A stretch of DNA of 64,000 nucleotides from Parapedobacter pyrenivorans (GCF_014636865.1 NZ_BMER01000004.1:62001-126000); one strand, 5' to 3'. Positions 1 to 9,069 are shown, counted from the stretch's first letter. Notes: a model not told the origin generated them from the sequence alone. Numbers and translations are program-made.

Positions 1-1926
1 GCGGGCAATGAACAGTCCGCCGGGCTCTACGTAAGGGGTGGCACGCCCGACCAGAACCTAGTGCTTTTCGACGGGTTTACGGTATACAATGTGGATCACC
101 TGTTCGGATTTTTCAGTGCCTTCAATGCCCATGCCATCAAGGATGTGCAGCTTTTCAAAGGGGGCTTTGACGCCCAATACGGTGGCCGCCTGTCGGCGCT
201 GATGGACATCACCGGCAAGGAAGGCAGCAAGGCCGCATTCAACGCGGGGGTAGACATAGGTTTCCTGAGCGTTAACGGGTTCGTAGAGACACCCATAGGT
301 GAACACATCTCGGTATTTGCCGGCTACAGGCGAAGCTTCGGCACCTCGTTCTACGACAGGCTGAAAAATCAGGCCACCATAGACAACCAGCGTGCCAGCC
401 GTAACAACGGACGCCTGGCCGGAATTGCCGATAGGCTGCGAGGGGAGGCCGACGTTCAGTCGTGGTTTGAGGACCTCAATACGAAATTAACCTACCGTAC
501 AGACGGGGGCGATGTGTTCAGCTGGAGCGTGTACCACGGAAAAGATCACATGGACAACAGCATCCAGGCGGGGAGTGGCTGGCTCGGGCGTCGGATTTCC
601 TCGTTTCTGTCCAACACCACCGATGTGGCGGCGTGGGGAAACACGGGTACGAGCTTGAAATGGAGCAGGCAGTGGACACCTGCGCTCTACAGCAACACGC
701 TGGTAAGCTATTCCCATTATTTCAGCGAACGCGATAATACGGTGCAAGGCAGCATCACCGACTCACTGGGTGTCGAGCGAGTGTTCCGTAGCGGTACCAT
801 CGAAGATAACCGACTGCACGATTATGCGGCCCGAACCGACTGGGAATGGGCCGCTTCGGCCATCCACCGGCTGGGTTTCGGCATGCAATACAGCTACCAG
901 GATATCGGTTATCGCTATGCGCGGAACGACACGCTTACGCTGGTGGACCGGGCGTCGGCAGGCCATACAGTGGCTGCTTATGCAGAAGACGAGTTGAGCC
1001 TCATCAACCACCGGTTGCATATCGTACCCGGTATCCGGGTTACGGCATTTTCACCCACGGGTAGGGTATACCTGGAGCCTCGTCTGCGCGCAGAATACCG
1101 GCTGACCGATCGCGTAAAAGTGAAGGGTACAGCCGGGCAATACAACCAGTTTGCCAAACGGGTGGTGCGTGAAGACCTGCTGCGGGGCAGCCGCGATTTC
1201 TGGCTGCTTGCCGATGACGGGCGTATCCCCGTGAGTTTTTCGCGCCAGTATTCGGCGGGCATAAGTTGGGAGAATGGCTACTTTCTTATTGATGCAGAGG
1301 CGTATGCGAAGAAGATGGACGGCCTGTCGGAATATACCCTCCGGTTCCAGCCCCAGGGCGGCGGAGCGGATTATGCCGATTTTTTCTATGAAGGTACGGG
1401 GCTGGCCAAAGGGATTGACTTCCTGTTGCAAAAGAAGGTGGGCCGGTACAACGGTTGGGTAGGCTATACGTTGGCCGAAGTGACCAACCGGTTCGATGCG
1501 TACGGCGAAGAAGCATTTGCCGCAGCAAACGACATCCGCAATGAATTCAAAATGGTGCACAACTACCGTCTGGGACGGTTTGACCTTTCCCTGTCGTGGT
1601 TCTATATGACGGGCAAACCCTACACCGCCCCGACAGGGGGCTACCAGATCACGCTGCTAGACGGCACCCGGCAAACCTACCTGAACGTATCGGAAAAGAA
1701 TGCCCTGCGGCTGCCCGCTTACCACCGGCTGGACGCCGCGGTGACCCTCAACTTCGGGCGTCCGGGCAGATTCAACGGTACATTCGGCCTCTCGCTGTTC
1801 AACCTGTACAACCGCACCAATATCTGGTACAAGAACTTCGATATCGTGGAAGACGAAATCGTGGAAACGGATGTAAACTACCTGGGTTTTACGCCCAACC
1901 TGTCCCTGAGTATAAAACTGAACTAA
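1..1926 (+). CDS. TonB-dependent receptor, 5' end outside window
   Basis: The reading frame is open from base 1, so the gene begins to the left. The first visible residues are the end of a plug domain (YVRGGTPDQNLVLFDG, then GGFDAQYGGRLSALMDI), followed by about 550 residues of alternating strands ending in a typical barrel terminus. It is an outer-membrane, TonB-energised importer of an unknown ligand. The DUF4249 gene begins 12 bases after its stop; that pairing is common in Bacteroidota. The plug wording fits the carboxypeptidase-regulatory-domain type rather than a classic SusC. The call is firm; the substrate cannot be named. Confidence 0.93.
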   Translation, partial: AGNEQSAGLYVRGGTPDQNLVLFDGFTVYNVDHLFGFFSAFNAHAIKDVQLFKGGFDAQYGGRLSALMDITGKEGSKAAFNAGVDIGFLSVNGFVETPIGEHISVFAGYRRSFGTSFYDRLKNQATIDNQRASRNNGRLAGIADRLRGEADVQSWFEDLNTKLTYRTDGGDVFSWSVYHGKDHMDNSIQAGSGWLGRRISSFLSNTTDVAAWGNTGTSLKWSRQWTPALYSNTLVSYSHYFSERDNTVQGSITDSLGVERVFRSGTIEDNRLHDYAARTDWEWAASAIHRLGFGMQYSYQDIGYRYARNDTLTLVDRASAGHTVAAYAEDELSLINHRLHIVPGIRVTAFSPTGRVYLEPRLRAEYRLTDRVKVKGTAGQYNQFAKRVVREDLLRGSRDFWLLADDGRIPVSFSRQYSAGISWENGYFLIDAEAYAKKMDGLSEYTLRFQPQGGGADYADFFYEGTGLAKGIDFLLQKKVGRYNGWVGYTLAEVTNRFDAYGEEAFAAANDIRNEFKMVHNYRLGRFDLSLSWFYMTGKPYTAPTGGYQITLLDGTRQTYLNVSEKNALRLPAYHRLDAAVTLNFGRPGRFNGTFGLSLFNLYNRTNIWYKNFDIVEDEIVETDVNYLGFTPNLSLSIKLN

Positions 1927-1938
1927 TAGAATGGTATC

Positions 1939-2760
1939 ATGAATAATGGATTGAACGCATCAAACTTACCCCGCCTGTTTATCGCACTGTGTTTCGGCTG
2001 GCCGGTTTCCCATGGCTGCACGGAGGGAGACGCCCCTTATCCCGAACCCCTACCCGTGGTGGAGGCTTATCTCGCACCCAACCAGCCAGCGATTGTGCAG
2101 ATTACGCGCGAAATCAGTTATGGCAGCGCGGATACACTGATGGCACTGACCGGACTTTCGCCAAGGATCACGCACAACGGCCAATCTTATCCATTGGTCG
2201 AAACCGCTCCCGGCAGGTACGGATCCACCGAAGTACCTCTCACCGCCGGGGGCATTTACGGGTTATCTTTCTCCTTTAATGGCCGGGAAGTCACGGCCGA
2301 AACGGAAATCCCGATGCCGCCCGGTAGGGTCAGCGCCTCGGCCACGGATATCGCCGTGCCCGACTTCGGATCGGGCATCGGGACGGAACTGCCCGACCCG
2401 ATACGCTACACCTGGGATAATCCGGATGGGGCGTTCCATGTACTCGTGGTGCGCAACATAGAAAGCAACCCAACCCCGATCACGTTCAACATTGGCGGCA
2501 GCCCGGTGGAGAAACCGGCGCCCGCCTTCCGGTTGCCGCCGCATAGCGGTGATAGCCAGCAAGTGACGATTGGACGTTTTTCCTATTACGGAGAGCATGA
2601 AGTGATCCTTTATCGTATCCAGCCGGAATACGTTGCGCTGTATGAAAGCAGCGGAAACAATTCGAACGATCTGGTAGCGCCGCCCACCAACATCAATGGT
2701 GGGCTGGGCATCTTCACCGGCGTACATGCCGCCGATACCCTGTCGGTCCATGTGTGGTGA
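1939..2760 (+). CDS. DUF4249-family outer-membrane lipoprotein
   Basis: This is a 273-residue lipoprotein: a hydrophobic segment ends in a lipobox-like VSHGC with the lipid cysteine at residue 27. Then come PEPLPVVEAYLAPNQPAIVQITR and an Ig-like strand-rich region, as in DUF4249 proteins, which accompany TonB receptors. It is probably anchored at the cell surface and helps the upstream receptor bind its ligand (inference). It is somewhat short for the family. The start gives a 12-base gap to the receptor, so the two are an operon. Confidence 0.82.
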   Translation: MNNGLNASNLPRLFIALCFGWPVSHGCTEGDAPYPEPLPVVEAYLAPNQPAIVQITREISYGSADTLMALTGLSPRITHNGQSYPLVETAPGRYGSTEVPLTAGGIYGLSFSFNGREVTAETEIPMPPGRVSASATDIAVPDFGSGIGTELPDPIRYTWDNPDGAFHVLVVRNIESNPTPITFNIGGSPVEKPAPAFRLPPHSGDSQQVTIGRFSYYGEHEVILYRIQPEYVALYESSGNNSNDLVAPPTNINGGLGIFTGVHAADTLSVHVW

Positions 2761-2858
2761 TGGAAAGCTGGTTCAGGAATTTGTCCGTTTCATCGGCTAA
2801 CGGCTGATTATCGGTGGTACATCCCGTCAAAACACTAAATGCAAAAACAAAGAAGAAC

Positions 2859-3095
2859 ATGAAGAAAATTATCATCCCTCTGGCGCTGGTACTGGGTACC
2901 ATCGCCTCCGAAGTGAATGCACAGACGGTCGTTTTCCGCCGTCCGGTACGCCGCGTGGTTGTGGTGCCGCCGGTAGTAATTGCACCAAGGCCTGTTGTAA
3001 TCACCCCGCGTCCTATCAGGGTTATCCCCACCCCCGTTTCCCCACCGCCATCCACTACGGTGGTACGGAAAAGGACGGTCATCCATAAGCTGTAA
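2859..3095 (+). CDS. small exported Val/Pro/Arg-rich protein
   Basis: A 78-residue protein with a clear signal peptide (MKKIIIPLALVLGTIASEVNA, cleavage after NA) and a mature part made almost only of Val, Pro, Arg and Ile (repeated RPV, IAPRP, ITPRP). I chose the MKK start at 2859, preceded by AGAAGAAC, rather than an upstream in-frame ATG. Its stop overlaps the next start by one base (TAATG), so the two are translationally coupled. The function is unknown; the low-complexity basic mature part suggests a periplasmic or envelope-bound role. Confidence 0.7.
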   Translation: MKKIIIPLALVLGTIASEVNAQTVVFRRPVRRVVVVPPVVIAPRPVVITPRPIRVIPTPVSPPPSTTVVRKRTVIHKL

Positions 3096-3868
3096 TGCAC
3101 GTGGAAGGATCGCCGTATAGAATATGGGCAGCAGGAGTGCTGCTCATTCTTATCGTTGCGGAAATGGTGTGGAGCTGGCGGAACGACAAAAAGGTATACC
3201 AGGTAAAAGAGACACTGACCAACCTCGGCATCATGGCCGGGTTTCAGTTCACCAAGGTGCTCTTTACCGGCTACCAACTGGCCATTTTGGGCTGGGCGTA
3301 CCGCTACCGGCTGTTCGATTTCGAATCATCGGCCGGATTATTTGCGATCGGGTTTATCGTGGCGGACTTCACCTACTACTGGTTCCACCGGGCATCGCAT
3401 GCCTGGAAGCCGCTATGGGCATTCCACCTCATCCACCATTCAAGCATGTGGATGAACCTCACCACATCGTACCGGCTCAACTGGTTTTCGGCCATCGTTA
3501 CCCCGGTCTTTTACCTGCCGATGGCCCTGTTGGGTTTCCCGCCGCTGATGATCGCGCTGGCTGTCGGGCTCAACCTCCTCTACCAGTTTTTCATGCACAC
3601 GGACGCCGTAGGCAAGCTCGGTGTGCTGGAAGGGGTCATCGATACGCCGTCAGCGCACCGGGTGCACCACGGATGCAATCCCATCTACATCGACCGGAAC
3701 TTCGGCGGCGTGCTGATGGTGTGGGATCGAATCTTCGGCACGTACCAGCCGGAAACCGAGAAGGTGCGCTACGGTATTACCAGCGGTTTCGTAAGCCACA
3801 ATCCGTTTGTGCTCGTTTTACACGGGTTTGTCGACCTATTTAAAGGGAAAATGAAATATAAGGGATGA
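3095..3868 (+). CDS. sterol desaturase / fatty acid hydroxylase family membrane protein
   Basis: A 257-residue membrane protein with the histidine clusters of the non-heme di-iron hydroxylase superfamily: HRASH (residues 98-102), HLIHH (111-115), H168 and HRVHH (188-192). Four hydrophobic segments surround these motifs. The family hydroxylates or desaturates lipid chains or sterol-like rings; the substrate here is unknown. It overlaps the preceding small exported protein by one base. Confidence 0.88.
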   Translation: MHVEGSPYRIWAAGVLLILIVAEMVWSWRNDKKVYQVKETLTNLGIMAGFQFTKVLFTGYQLAILGWAYRYRLFDFESSAGLFAIGFIVADFTYYWFHRASHAWKPLWAFHLIHHSSMWMNLTTSYRLNWFSAIVTPVFYLPMALLGFPPLMIALAVGLNLLYQFFMHTDAVGKLGVLEGVIDTPSAHRVHHGCNPIYIDRNFGGVLMVWDRIFGTYQPETEKVRYGITSGFVSHNPFVLVLHGFVDLFKGKMKYKG

Positions 3869-3880
3869 CCTACTACCGAA

Positions 3881-3925
3881 TTTGCCAAATGACAAATTTT
3901 ACACACTTCATATTAGCTAATTTTG
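3881..3925 (+). promoter_or_regulatory. Crp/Fnr-type operator plus -7 promoter element
   Basis: TTTGCCAAATGACAAA (3881-3896) is a near-perfect inverted repeat of TTTGNCA half-sites. It is followed by TAATTTTG (3918-3925), a perfect match to the Bacteroidota -7 element TAnnTTTG. The centre of the palindrome is 36.5 bases from the last base of the -7 element and covers the place of the -33 element, as at activator-dependent promoters. The same arrangement occurs at 7660-7704. It would drive the Cys-rich/MbnP/MbnH genes. The likely binding protein is the Crp/Fnr regulator at 7059 (inference). Confidence 0.7.
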
Positions 3926-4005
3926 ATTACAAATGTCTTCGTACCATGGGCGGAAATGAGGCTGAGATTTATCACGAACAATATTAAGCAACGTTAAAAC
4001 GGCAG

Positions 4006-4404
4006 TTGAAAAGAATCGTTTCCATATTTTTACTTTTAACACTCATCGGTTCGATGTTTTCAAGGGTATTTGTACTGGTTGGGTTTGAATTAAACAAAAA
4101 TTATATTCTCGGCAATCTTTGTGAGAACAGAGATGATCAGGCTTCTTCTTGCGTCGGTAAATGTTATTTAACAAAAAAACTAAATCAAGCGGCAGATAAC
4201 GAAAAAGAACATTCAAAAAATTCGGAGCATAACAATGCTGAAACCTATCTGTCCCACAATCAACATGCTATTGCAAACCCTGCGCTTAGCCTTTTTCCTC
4301 GTCCATCTAAGCTAGGTCACGGAAATACGGTGGAGTTTGTCAGCAATATCCCCGAAAGTATTTTTAGACCTCCTCGGATCATAGACTTAATGAGCAAGGT
4401 TTAA
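4006..4404 (+). CDS. small membrane-anchored Cys/His-rich protein, copper locus
   Basis: A 132-residue protein starting at TTG (no closer in-frame ATG). It has an N-terminal hydrophobic segment (IFLLLTLIGSMFSRVFVLVGF), then CENRDDQASSCVGKCYLTKKL: three cysteines and a KCYL motif seen in small proteins of metal-handling loci in Bacteroidota. A His-rich stretch follows. It lies about 75 bases behind the operator/promoter at 3881-3925 and ahead of MbnP/MbnH. I infer a metal-related role; I do not recognise a named family. Confidence 0.6.
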   Translation: MKRIVSIFLLLTLIGSMFSRVFVLVGFELNKNYILGNLCENRDDQASSCVGKCYLTKKLNQAADNEKEHSKNSEHNNAETYLSHNQHAIANPALSLFPRPSKLGHGNTVEFVSNIPESIFRPPRIIDLMSKV

Positions 4405-4503
4405 AAGTTGCACAGCATCAGCACTTCCGTAAACCGGGATGAGCAGGTGTCCTAGCTGTATTTTATTTAGTGAACAGCATTTAATATTCCTTAAAACAAA
4501 GCA

Positions 4504-5319
4504 ATGAAAATTTATATTTTAAGAAATGCTTTTATTGTTCTTGTGTCAATCAGTATTGCTTTATCGTCAATCGCACAAGAAATAGAAGCTCAGTTTGCCC
4601 ACTTTACATTAAGCCTAAACCATATAGTAGGAGAGCGTCCTTTAATACTAGAAAATGAAACCTATGTTAATTTTTCTGGCGAAAAATTTAGTGTATCAAC
4701 GTTCAATTACTTCATTAGCAATATCATATTAGTCAGAGATAATGACGAGGAGTATATTGTTCCCCAAGACGATAGCTATTTCCTAATAAAGGAAGATAAC
4801 CCGTTAAGCAAGGAGATCGAACTTTTGATTCCCGAAGGAAGATACAAAACCGTCAAATTTATGGTTGGCGTTGATAGCTTACGAAGTATAGCTGATTTAA
4901 GCCGCCGCACAGGGGCGCTCGACATTGCTGGTGGCATGCTTGAAGGGATGTATTGGACATGGAATAGCGGGTATATCTTTGTTAAGCTTGAAGGCAACTG
5001 TGATCAGGTTGCCGTTGATAGAACAGGGCAAAAAAAATTCAGATACCACATTGGAGGTTTTGGTGGTTACAAAACGCCTTCATTGAATAATATTAAAACA
5101 GTTGCCATCGACCTTCCACGTAGAGGCAGGATTAAAGCAAAAAATGGCAAGAAAACAACCGTCGCTTTGCAGGTTGATCTGCTGAAAATATTTGATGGAA
5201 ATACATTGATTAGCCTAAAAGAGAACCCCGCCATCATGTTCGGCAATACGAGTAAGGCAGTAGCCGAAAACTATTCCAAAATGTTCGACCATCTTTCAAC
5301 AGAAAATAGACGGCGATGA
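4504..5319 (+). CDS. mbnP: MbnP-like copper-binding protein
   Basis: A 271-residue exported protein (signal peptide ending SSIAQ). The family signature is present: VNFSGEKFSVSTFNYFISN near the N-terminus, GVDSLRS (122-128), and GMYWTWNSGYIFVKLEG with W151 and W153. In methanotroph MbnP a tryptophan is converted to kynurenine by the di-heme partner MbnH and helps bind copper; one of these Trp residues may be the equivalent. The next gene overlaps by 4 bases and encodes the MbnH-like enzyme. No methanobactin precursor is visible, as usual for Bacteroidota pairs. Confidence 0.85.
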   Translation: MKIYILRNAFIVLVSISIALSSIAQEIEAQFAHFTLSLNHIVGERPLILENETYVNFSGEKFSVSTFNYFISNIILVRDNDEEYIVPQDDSYFLIKEDNPLSKEIELLIPEGRYKTVKFMVGVDSLRSIADLSRRTGALDIAGGMLEGMYWTWNSGYIFVKLEGNCDQVAVDRTGQKKFRYHIGGFGGYKTPSLNNIKTVAIDLPRRGRIKAKNGKKTTVALQVDLLKIFDGNTLISLKENPAIMFGNTSKAVAENYSKMFDHLSTENRRR

Positions 5320-6350
5320 AAATAAAACATATAGGCGCTATATCGTTACTCTTACTGTTTGTAATGTCTTTTACCGCGCTGGAATTCAGCGGATTTGTGG
5401 TGCCACAGAATTTTCCACCGCCGGTCTATGATATGGCTAAATCACCAGTGACAAAGCAAAGCTTTGAGTTGGGACGAAAACTATTCTACGATCCTTTACT
5501 CTCGAGAGATCATTCGATTTCCTGTGGCAGTTGCCATATCCAGTCTTCGGGTTTTACGCAGCATGGTCATGATTTAAGCCATGGTGTGGACGACCGTTTA
5601 GGCAATCGCAATTCCCCACCAATAATGAATCTAGCCTGGAATAATTTTTTCATGTGGGACGGAGGTATTTTCCATCTCGACTTATTTCCGGTATCACCGA
5701 TTACAAACCCGGTGGAAATGGATGAAAAGATCGAAAATGTATTGATAAAATTGCGAGATAAACAAGAATACCGAGATCAGTTTAAATCGGCGTACGGTTC
5801 TGATGAAATAACGAGTACAAAAGTATTCAAAGCGCTTTCACACTTTATGGTGATGTGCGTCAGCAGCGATTCAAAATATGATAGTATTATGCGAAACACC
5901 GGCACTAGGTTTTCACCTGCAGAAGAGCAAGGATATGAGATTTTCAAAGCAAAGTGTAACAGCTGCCACACCGAGCCACTATTTACAGACGGTTCCTTTA
6001 GAAACAATGGGCTTGATACGACCTTCAATTTAGATAACGGAAGACAAGCGGCAACCCTTCACAGCATGGATCGGTTCAAGTTTAAGGTACCATCCCTGAG
6101 AAATTTGAGTTACACCGTTCCATATATGCATGATGGCCGTTTTATAAGTATTGACCAAGTGCTCAACCATTATGCAAGCGGCGTCAATTACAGTAACACG
6201 GTAGATCCATTATTATCCCGGGAATCAAAGCCAGGAATACCGTTAACAGATGACGAAAAGCAACAACTCAAAGCGTTTTTAAAAACGCTCGATGACAAAC
6301 ACTTTGTAACGCGGGCAGACTTATCGGAACAGTGGGGAAACGATTCATAA
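5316..6350 (+). CDS. mbnH: di-heme cytochrome c peroxidase, MbnH/MauG-like
   Basis: A 344-residue periplasmic enzyme with an N-terminal hydrophobic anchor and two heme c motifs, CGSCH (70-74) and CNSCH (214-218), plus the conserved RNSPPIMNLAWN and FKVPSLRNL regions of the family. The start codon overlaps the MbnP stop (ATGA), so the two are coupled. This pairing suggests it performs the MauG-type oxidation of a Trp in MbnP rather than simple peroxide removal (family knowledge plus context). Confidence 0.9.
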   Translation: MKIKHIGAISLLLLFVMSFTALEFSGFVVPQNFPPPVYDMAKSPVTKQSFELGRKLFYDPLLSRDHSISCGSCHIQSSGFTQHGHDLSHGVDDRLGNRNSPPIMNLAWNNFFMWDGGIFHLDLFPVSPITNPVEMDEKIENVLIKLRDKQEYRDQFKSAYGSDEITSTKVFKALSHFMVMCVSSDSKYDSIMRNTGTRFSPAEEQGYEIFKAKCNSCHTEPLFTDGSFRNNGLDTTFNLDNGRQAATLHSMDRFKFKVPSLRNLSYTVPYMHDGRFISIDQVLNHYASGVNYSNTVDPLLSRESKPGIPLTDDEKQQLKAFLKTLDDKHFVTRADLSEQWGNDS

Positions 6351-6465
6351 ACTACGCTGTCGTATCCGCACCGTTCTTGTCCAGTTTATCCCGCAGTTAA
6401 TTTTAACATATCTTTTCAACTGAAATACAAGAAAACAGGGCTTTAAAAATTATTTGGTAAAATTG

Positions 6466-6939
6466 ATGAAAATGAGGTATTTGGTTGTAGCGTACGTTTT
6501 TCTTTTGTTTTATACGATCGGTGCGTTGACGATAGAGAATAATGTGAATTACGATACATGGCGTTATATCAGCCCTGCGGATTTCAAAGACTATCACCAA
6601 CGTTTGGAAGTTTTACTAGGGTGGCATATGTTTATCCCCATGGGGACTGCACTGATATTAAATGTGGTTTTAATTTTTGTAAAATCACTGCGTCCGAATA
6701 GGTGGGTAGTCATATGCTCTGCTGTGCTATTTTCGTTCATAGTGGCTTTTTCGTTGGCGATACAAGTTCCGCTACATCAAGAACTAGCAGCAAACTTTAA
6801 TGAAAGGGATTTAAACCAGCTTATTCGCAACCACAACCTTATACGGTTGCCGGCAACCATAGCATTAATGCTCATAAACGTACTTTTATTGTTGCGACTG
6901 TTAAGAAATAATCAAGCCGTACGCGATCCTGAAATTTAG
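6466..6939 (+). CDS. four-helix membrane protein, DUF1772-like
   Basis: A 157-residue protein with four hydrophobic segments. The ATG at 6466 is used; a TTG at 6454 would add four residues. The second half (VPLHQEL, a linker, then RNHNLIRLPATIALML) resembles the VPLN..L and N..R signatures of DUF1772 proteins, but I hold that assignment loosely. It follows MbnH by about 115 bases in the same direction and precedes the Crp/Fnr gene, so it may belong to the copper block. Confidence 0.6.
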   Translation: MKMRYLVVAYVFLLFYTIGALTIENNVNYDTWRYISPADFKDYHQRLEVLLGWHMFIPMGTALILNVVLIFVKSLRPNRWVVICSAVLFSFIVAFSLAIQVPLHQELAANFNERDLNQLIRNHNLIRLPATIALMLINVLLLLRLLRNNQAVRDPEI

Positions 6940-6977
6940 CTATTCACCAGCCCCGTTTTATATGAGCCCTGCGGGAA

Positions 6978-6989
6978 TGACAGCTGTCT
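6978..6989. promoter_or_regulatory. possible autoregulatory palindrome
   Basis: TGACAGCTGTCT contains the 10-base perfect palindrome GACAGCTGTC and fits the TGNCA-N2-TGNCA core of the sites at 3881 and 7660 except for the last base. It lies about 70 bases upstream of the Crp/Fnr start at 7059. Its distance to the best -7 candidate (TTTCTTTG, 7030-7037) differs from the other two sites, so the link is weaker. Confidence 0.35.
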
Positions 6990-7058
6990 CAAATTGTGCC
7001 TTAATTTCGTTAAATATAACATGCTGGGTTTTCTTTGTACTATTAATACAAAAATAAC

Positions 7059-7616
7059 ATGAAGCTCCATGAATTTCTAAAGGTAAAAACAGCCTTGAAT
7101 GACGATTTATTGAGTGATTTAGTTTCCAAATTTAAAAAGAAGCATCTTAAAACCGGAAGGTTCTTATTGCGTAAGGGACAAATTGCGGATAGCTATTGGT
7201 TTCTAGAAGATGGATTTTGCCGCAGTTATTATGTGAAAAATGATGTAGAGCATACGGTTTGGATAGAGGCTCCCGGCGAATTGGTCTGTGAGATAAAGAG
7301 CTTACGTCTGCAAATCCCAACGGAGTACTCCATTCAAGCAATGGAACCCATTACCTATTATACCATAAAATCAGAAGTATTAGAACAGTTAGTGTCTGAG
7401 AGCGCTGAATTACAGGCATTCATGGTACGTCTTTGGGAAACCAGATTTATCATTGCCATGGATGGTCTGCGGGCATTTCAAACCATGGGCGCCAAGGAAA
7501 GATACGGTTATTTGTTAAAAAATTTTCCGAATATGGAAAAGCTTACTTTATATCAACTTGCCAATATTTTAGGCATAACCCAATCGTCACTAAGCCGAAT
7601 AAGACGGTTAAAATGA
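7059..7616 (+). CDS. Crp/Fnr-family transcriptional regulator
   Basis: A 185-residue regulator: cyclic-nucleotide-binding-like domain (about 25-115, with FLLRKGQIADSYWFLEDGF) and a C-terminal helix-turn-helix (LYQLANILGITQSSLSRIR). There are no Fnr-type clustered cysteines. It sits inside the copper block, and palindromes at 3881 and 7660 have equal spacing to their promoters. I infer it activates both. The effector is unknown; many Bacteroidota members do not bind cAMP. Confidence 0.88.
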   Translation: MKLHEFLKVKTALNDDLLSDLVSKFKKKHLKTGRFLLRKGQIADSYWFLEDGFCRSYYVKNDVEHTVWIEAPGELVCEIKSLRLQIPTEYSIQAMEPITYYTIKSEVLEQLVSESAELQAFMVRLWETRFIIAMDGLRAFQTMGAKERYGYLLKNFPNMEKLTLYQLANILGITQSSLSRIRRLK

Positions 7617-7659
7617 GACAATAAATCAATCCGAAATTTCAAAAGGTTTAAGAATGTTT

Positions 7660-7704
7660 TTTGCCAAATGTCAAATTCAGAAGTATCATTTCTGCTGATA
7701 TTTG
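7660..7704 (+). promoter_or_regulatory. Crp/Fnr-type operator plus -7 element upstream of SCO1 gene
   Basis: TTTGCCAAATGTCAAA (7660-7675) differs by one base from the palindrome at 3881. GATATTTG (7697-7704) is a one-mismatch -7 element. The centre-to-element distance is again 36.5 bases. Transcription would start near 7711, which excludes the long open frame from 7668 and supports a start at 7761. Confidence 0.68.
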
Positions 7705-7760
7705 ATGCCATATTTATACCGGCTAAGATCGGTTTCCGTATCAAATTTTATTTTTTTCAT

Positions 7761-8423
7761 ATGATGAATTTATTTTTCAATAGACAACGTGTTTTGCTAA
7801 TCCTGGTACTAGCTTTCGCAAGCTGTTCAACAGAAACAGATAAGAAGCTTCCAATAATTGGCTTGCATGACATTGAGCAGCATGAAGTACACGGAAAAAA
7901 AATTGTGGATACTAGTTACCACAAGATTCCCGACTTTTCTTTCATAAACCAAGACAGCAGTATTGTAACTAACGAAACGTTCGATGACAAGGTTTACATC
8001 GCCAACTTTTTCTTCACGAACTGTCCGAGTATCTGTCCAACAATGCAGCGAAGTCTTTTAAGAATTTACGAAAAATACAGCGAAAATAAAAGGGTCGCAT
8101 TGCTATCACATAGTATAGACTTCAAACACGATTCACCGAGCGTATTAAAGTCCTACGCTCAGAAATTAGGCGTTAAAGATAATCGCTGGCAATTTGTCAC
8201 GGGGAGCAAAAAAGACATCTATGGTATAGCCGAGAAATACCTGGTATATGCCAGCGAAGACGCATCGGCTCCAGGGGGATATGACCATCAAAGCTATCTG
8301 GTTTTAGTTGATCAGAATAAATATATCCGTGGATTTTATGATGGCACCAACGATGAGCAAGTCTTACAATTATTAAAAGATATTGAGACCTTAATGAAGG
8401 AAAATAAACATGGTACTAACTGA
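7761..8423 (+). CDS. SCO1/SenC-family lipoprotein
   Basis: A 220-residue lipoprotein: MMNLFFNRQR, hydrophobic core, lipobox AFASC with Cys22. The thioredoxin-like copper site is present: C88 and C92 in NCPSICP and H176 in YDHQSY. SCO proteins carry copper to cytochrome oxidase CuA or keep its thiols reduced at the membrane. The open frame extends upstream to 7668, but the promoter and operator lie in that stretch. It overlaps the acetyltransferase gene by 14 bases. Confidence 0.9.
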   Translation: MMNLFFNRQRVLLILVLAFASCSTETDKKLPIIGLHDIEQHEVHGKKIVDTSYHKIPDFSFINQDSSIVTNETFDDKVYIANFFFTNCPSICPTMQRSLLRIYEKYSENKRVALLSHSIDFKHDSPSVLKSYAQKLGVKDNRWQFVTGSKKDIYGIAEKYLVYASEDASAPGGYDHQSYLVLVDQNKYIRGFYDGTNDEQVLQLLKDIETLMKENKHGTN

Positions 8424-9069
8424 TATAACTATAGAACGACTGGCAACATCAGATATCTATCGAGTTTCTGTTCTGCTTGCTGAGAGCATGTGTACCAATC
8501 CCAATCACATATCGATTTTCGGCGATCCCAGCTCAGCACGTGTGGAAAAACAAAGAAAAATGTTTGAAATGGTGCTTAGTGATCCAAAAAACATAAGTTT
8601 TGTAGCCAAAGTTAATGACGAAGTCTTAGGGAGTATGACCTACACGACTTCTGATTATTGCCAGCTTTCGAAATATGAAATCTTCAAATCATTGCCGAAG
8701 TATATAAAAATGTTTGGTCGTAGTTTAGCGCCGGTTTTGAAGTGGCGGAAGAAATGGGCCAATCACGATTTAGCCAGTCCCCATGTTCATTTTGGACCAC
8801 TGGCCGTTCAGAAATCGTATCAAGGTAAAGGCGTTGGTAAACTTCTCTTATCGGAATTTTGCCAGTATTTAGACGAAACAATTCAAGTAGGATATTTAGA
8901 AACAGACAAGAAAGCAAATGTGTCTCTTTATGAGTATTTTGGCTTTAAAGTTATAGCGACTGATGAACTTTTTGGAGCAAGAAACTGGTTTTTAGTACGG
9001 GAAGTAAAGAAAAATCGAGCGAAAAATGATAAAGAAAGCCAAACTGCTGATAACAATTATATTTTTTAA
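8410..9069 (+). CDS. GNAT-family N-acetyltransferase
   Basis: A 219-residue protein with the acetyl-CoA loop region (FGPLAVQKSYQGKGVGKLL, around 137-155) and the later GYLETDKKANVSLYEYFGF motif of the GNAT fold. The substrate is unknown. The start lies inside the SCO1 gene, so it is probably co-transcribed from the 7660-7704 promoter. Confidence 0.85.
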   Translation: MVLTDITIERLATSDIYRVSVLLAESMCTNPNHISIFGDPSSARVEKQRKMFEMVLSDPKNISFVAKVNDEVLGSMTYTTSDYCQLSKYEIFKSLPKYIKMFGRSLAPVLKWRKKWANHDLASPHVHFGPLAVQKSYQGKGVGKLLLSEFCQYLDETIQVGYLETDKKANVSLYEYFGFKVIATDELFGARNWFLVREVKKNRAKNDKESQTADNNYIF

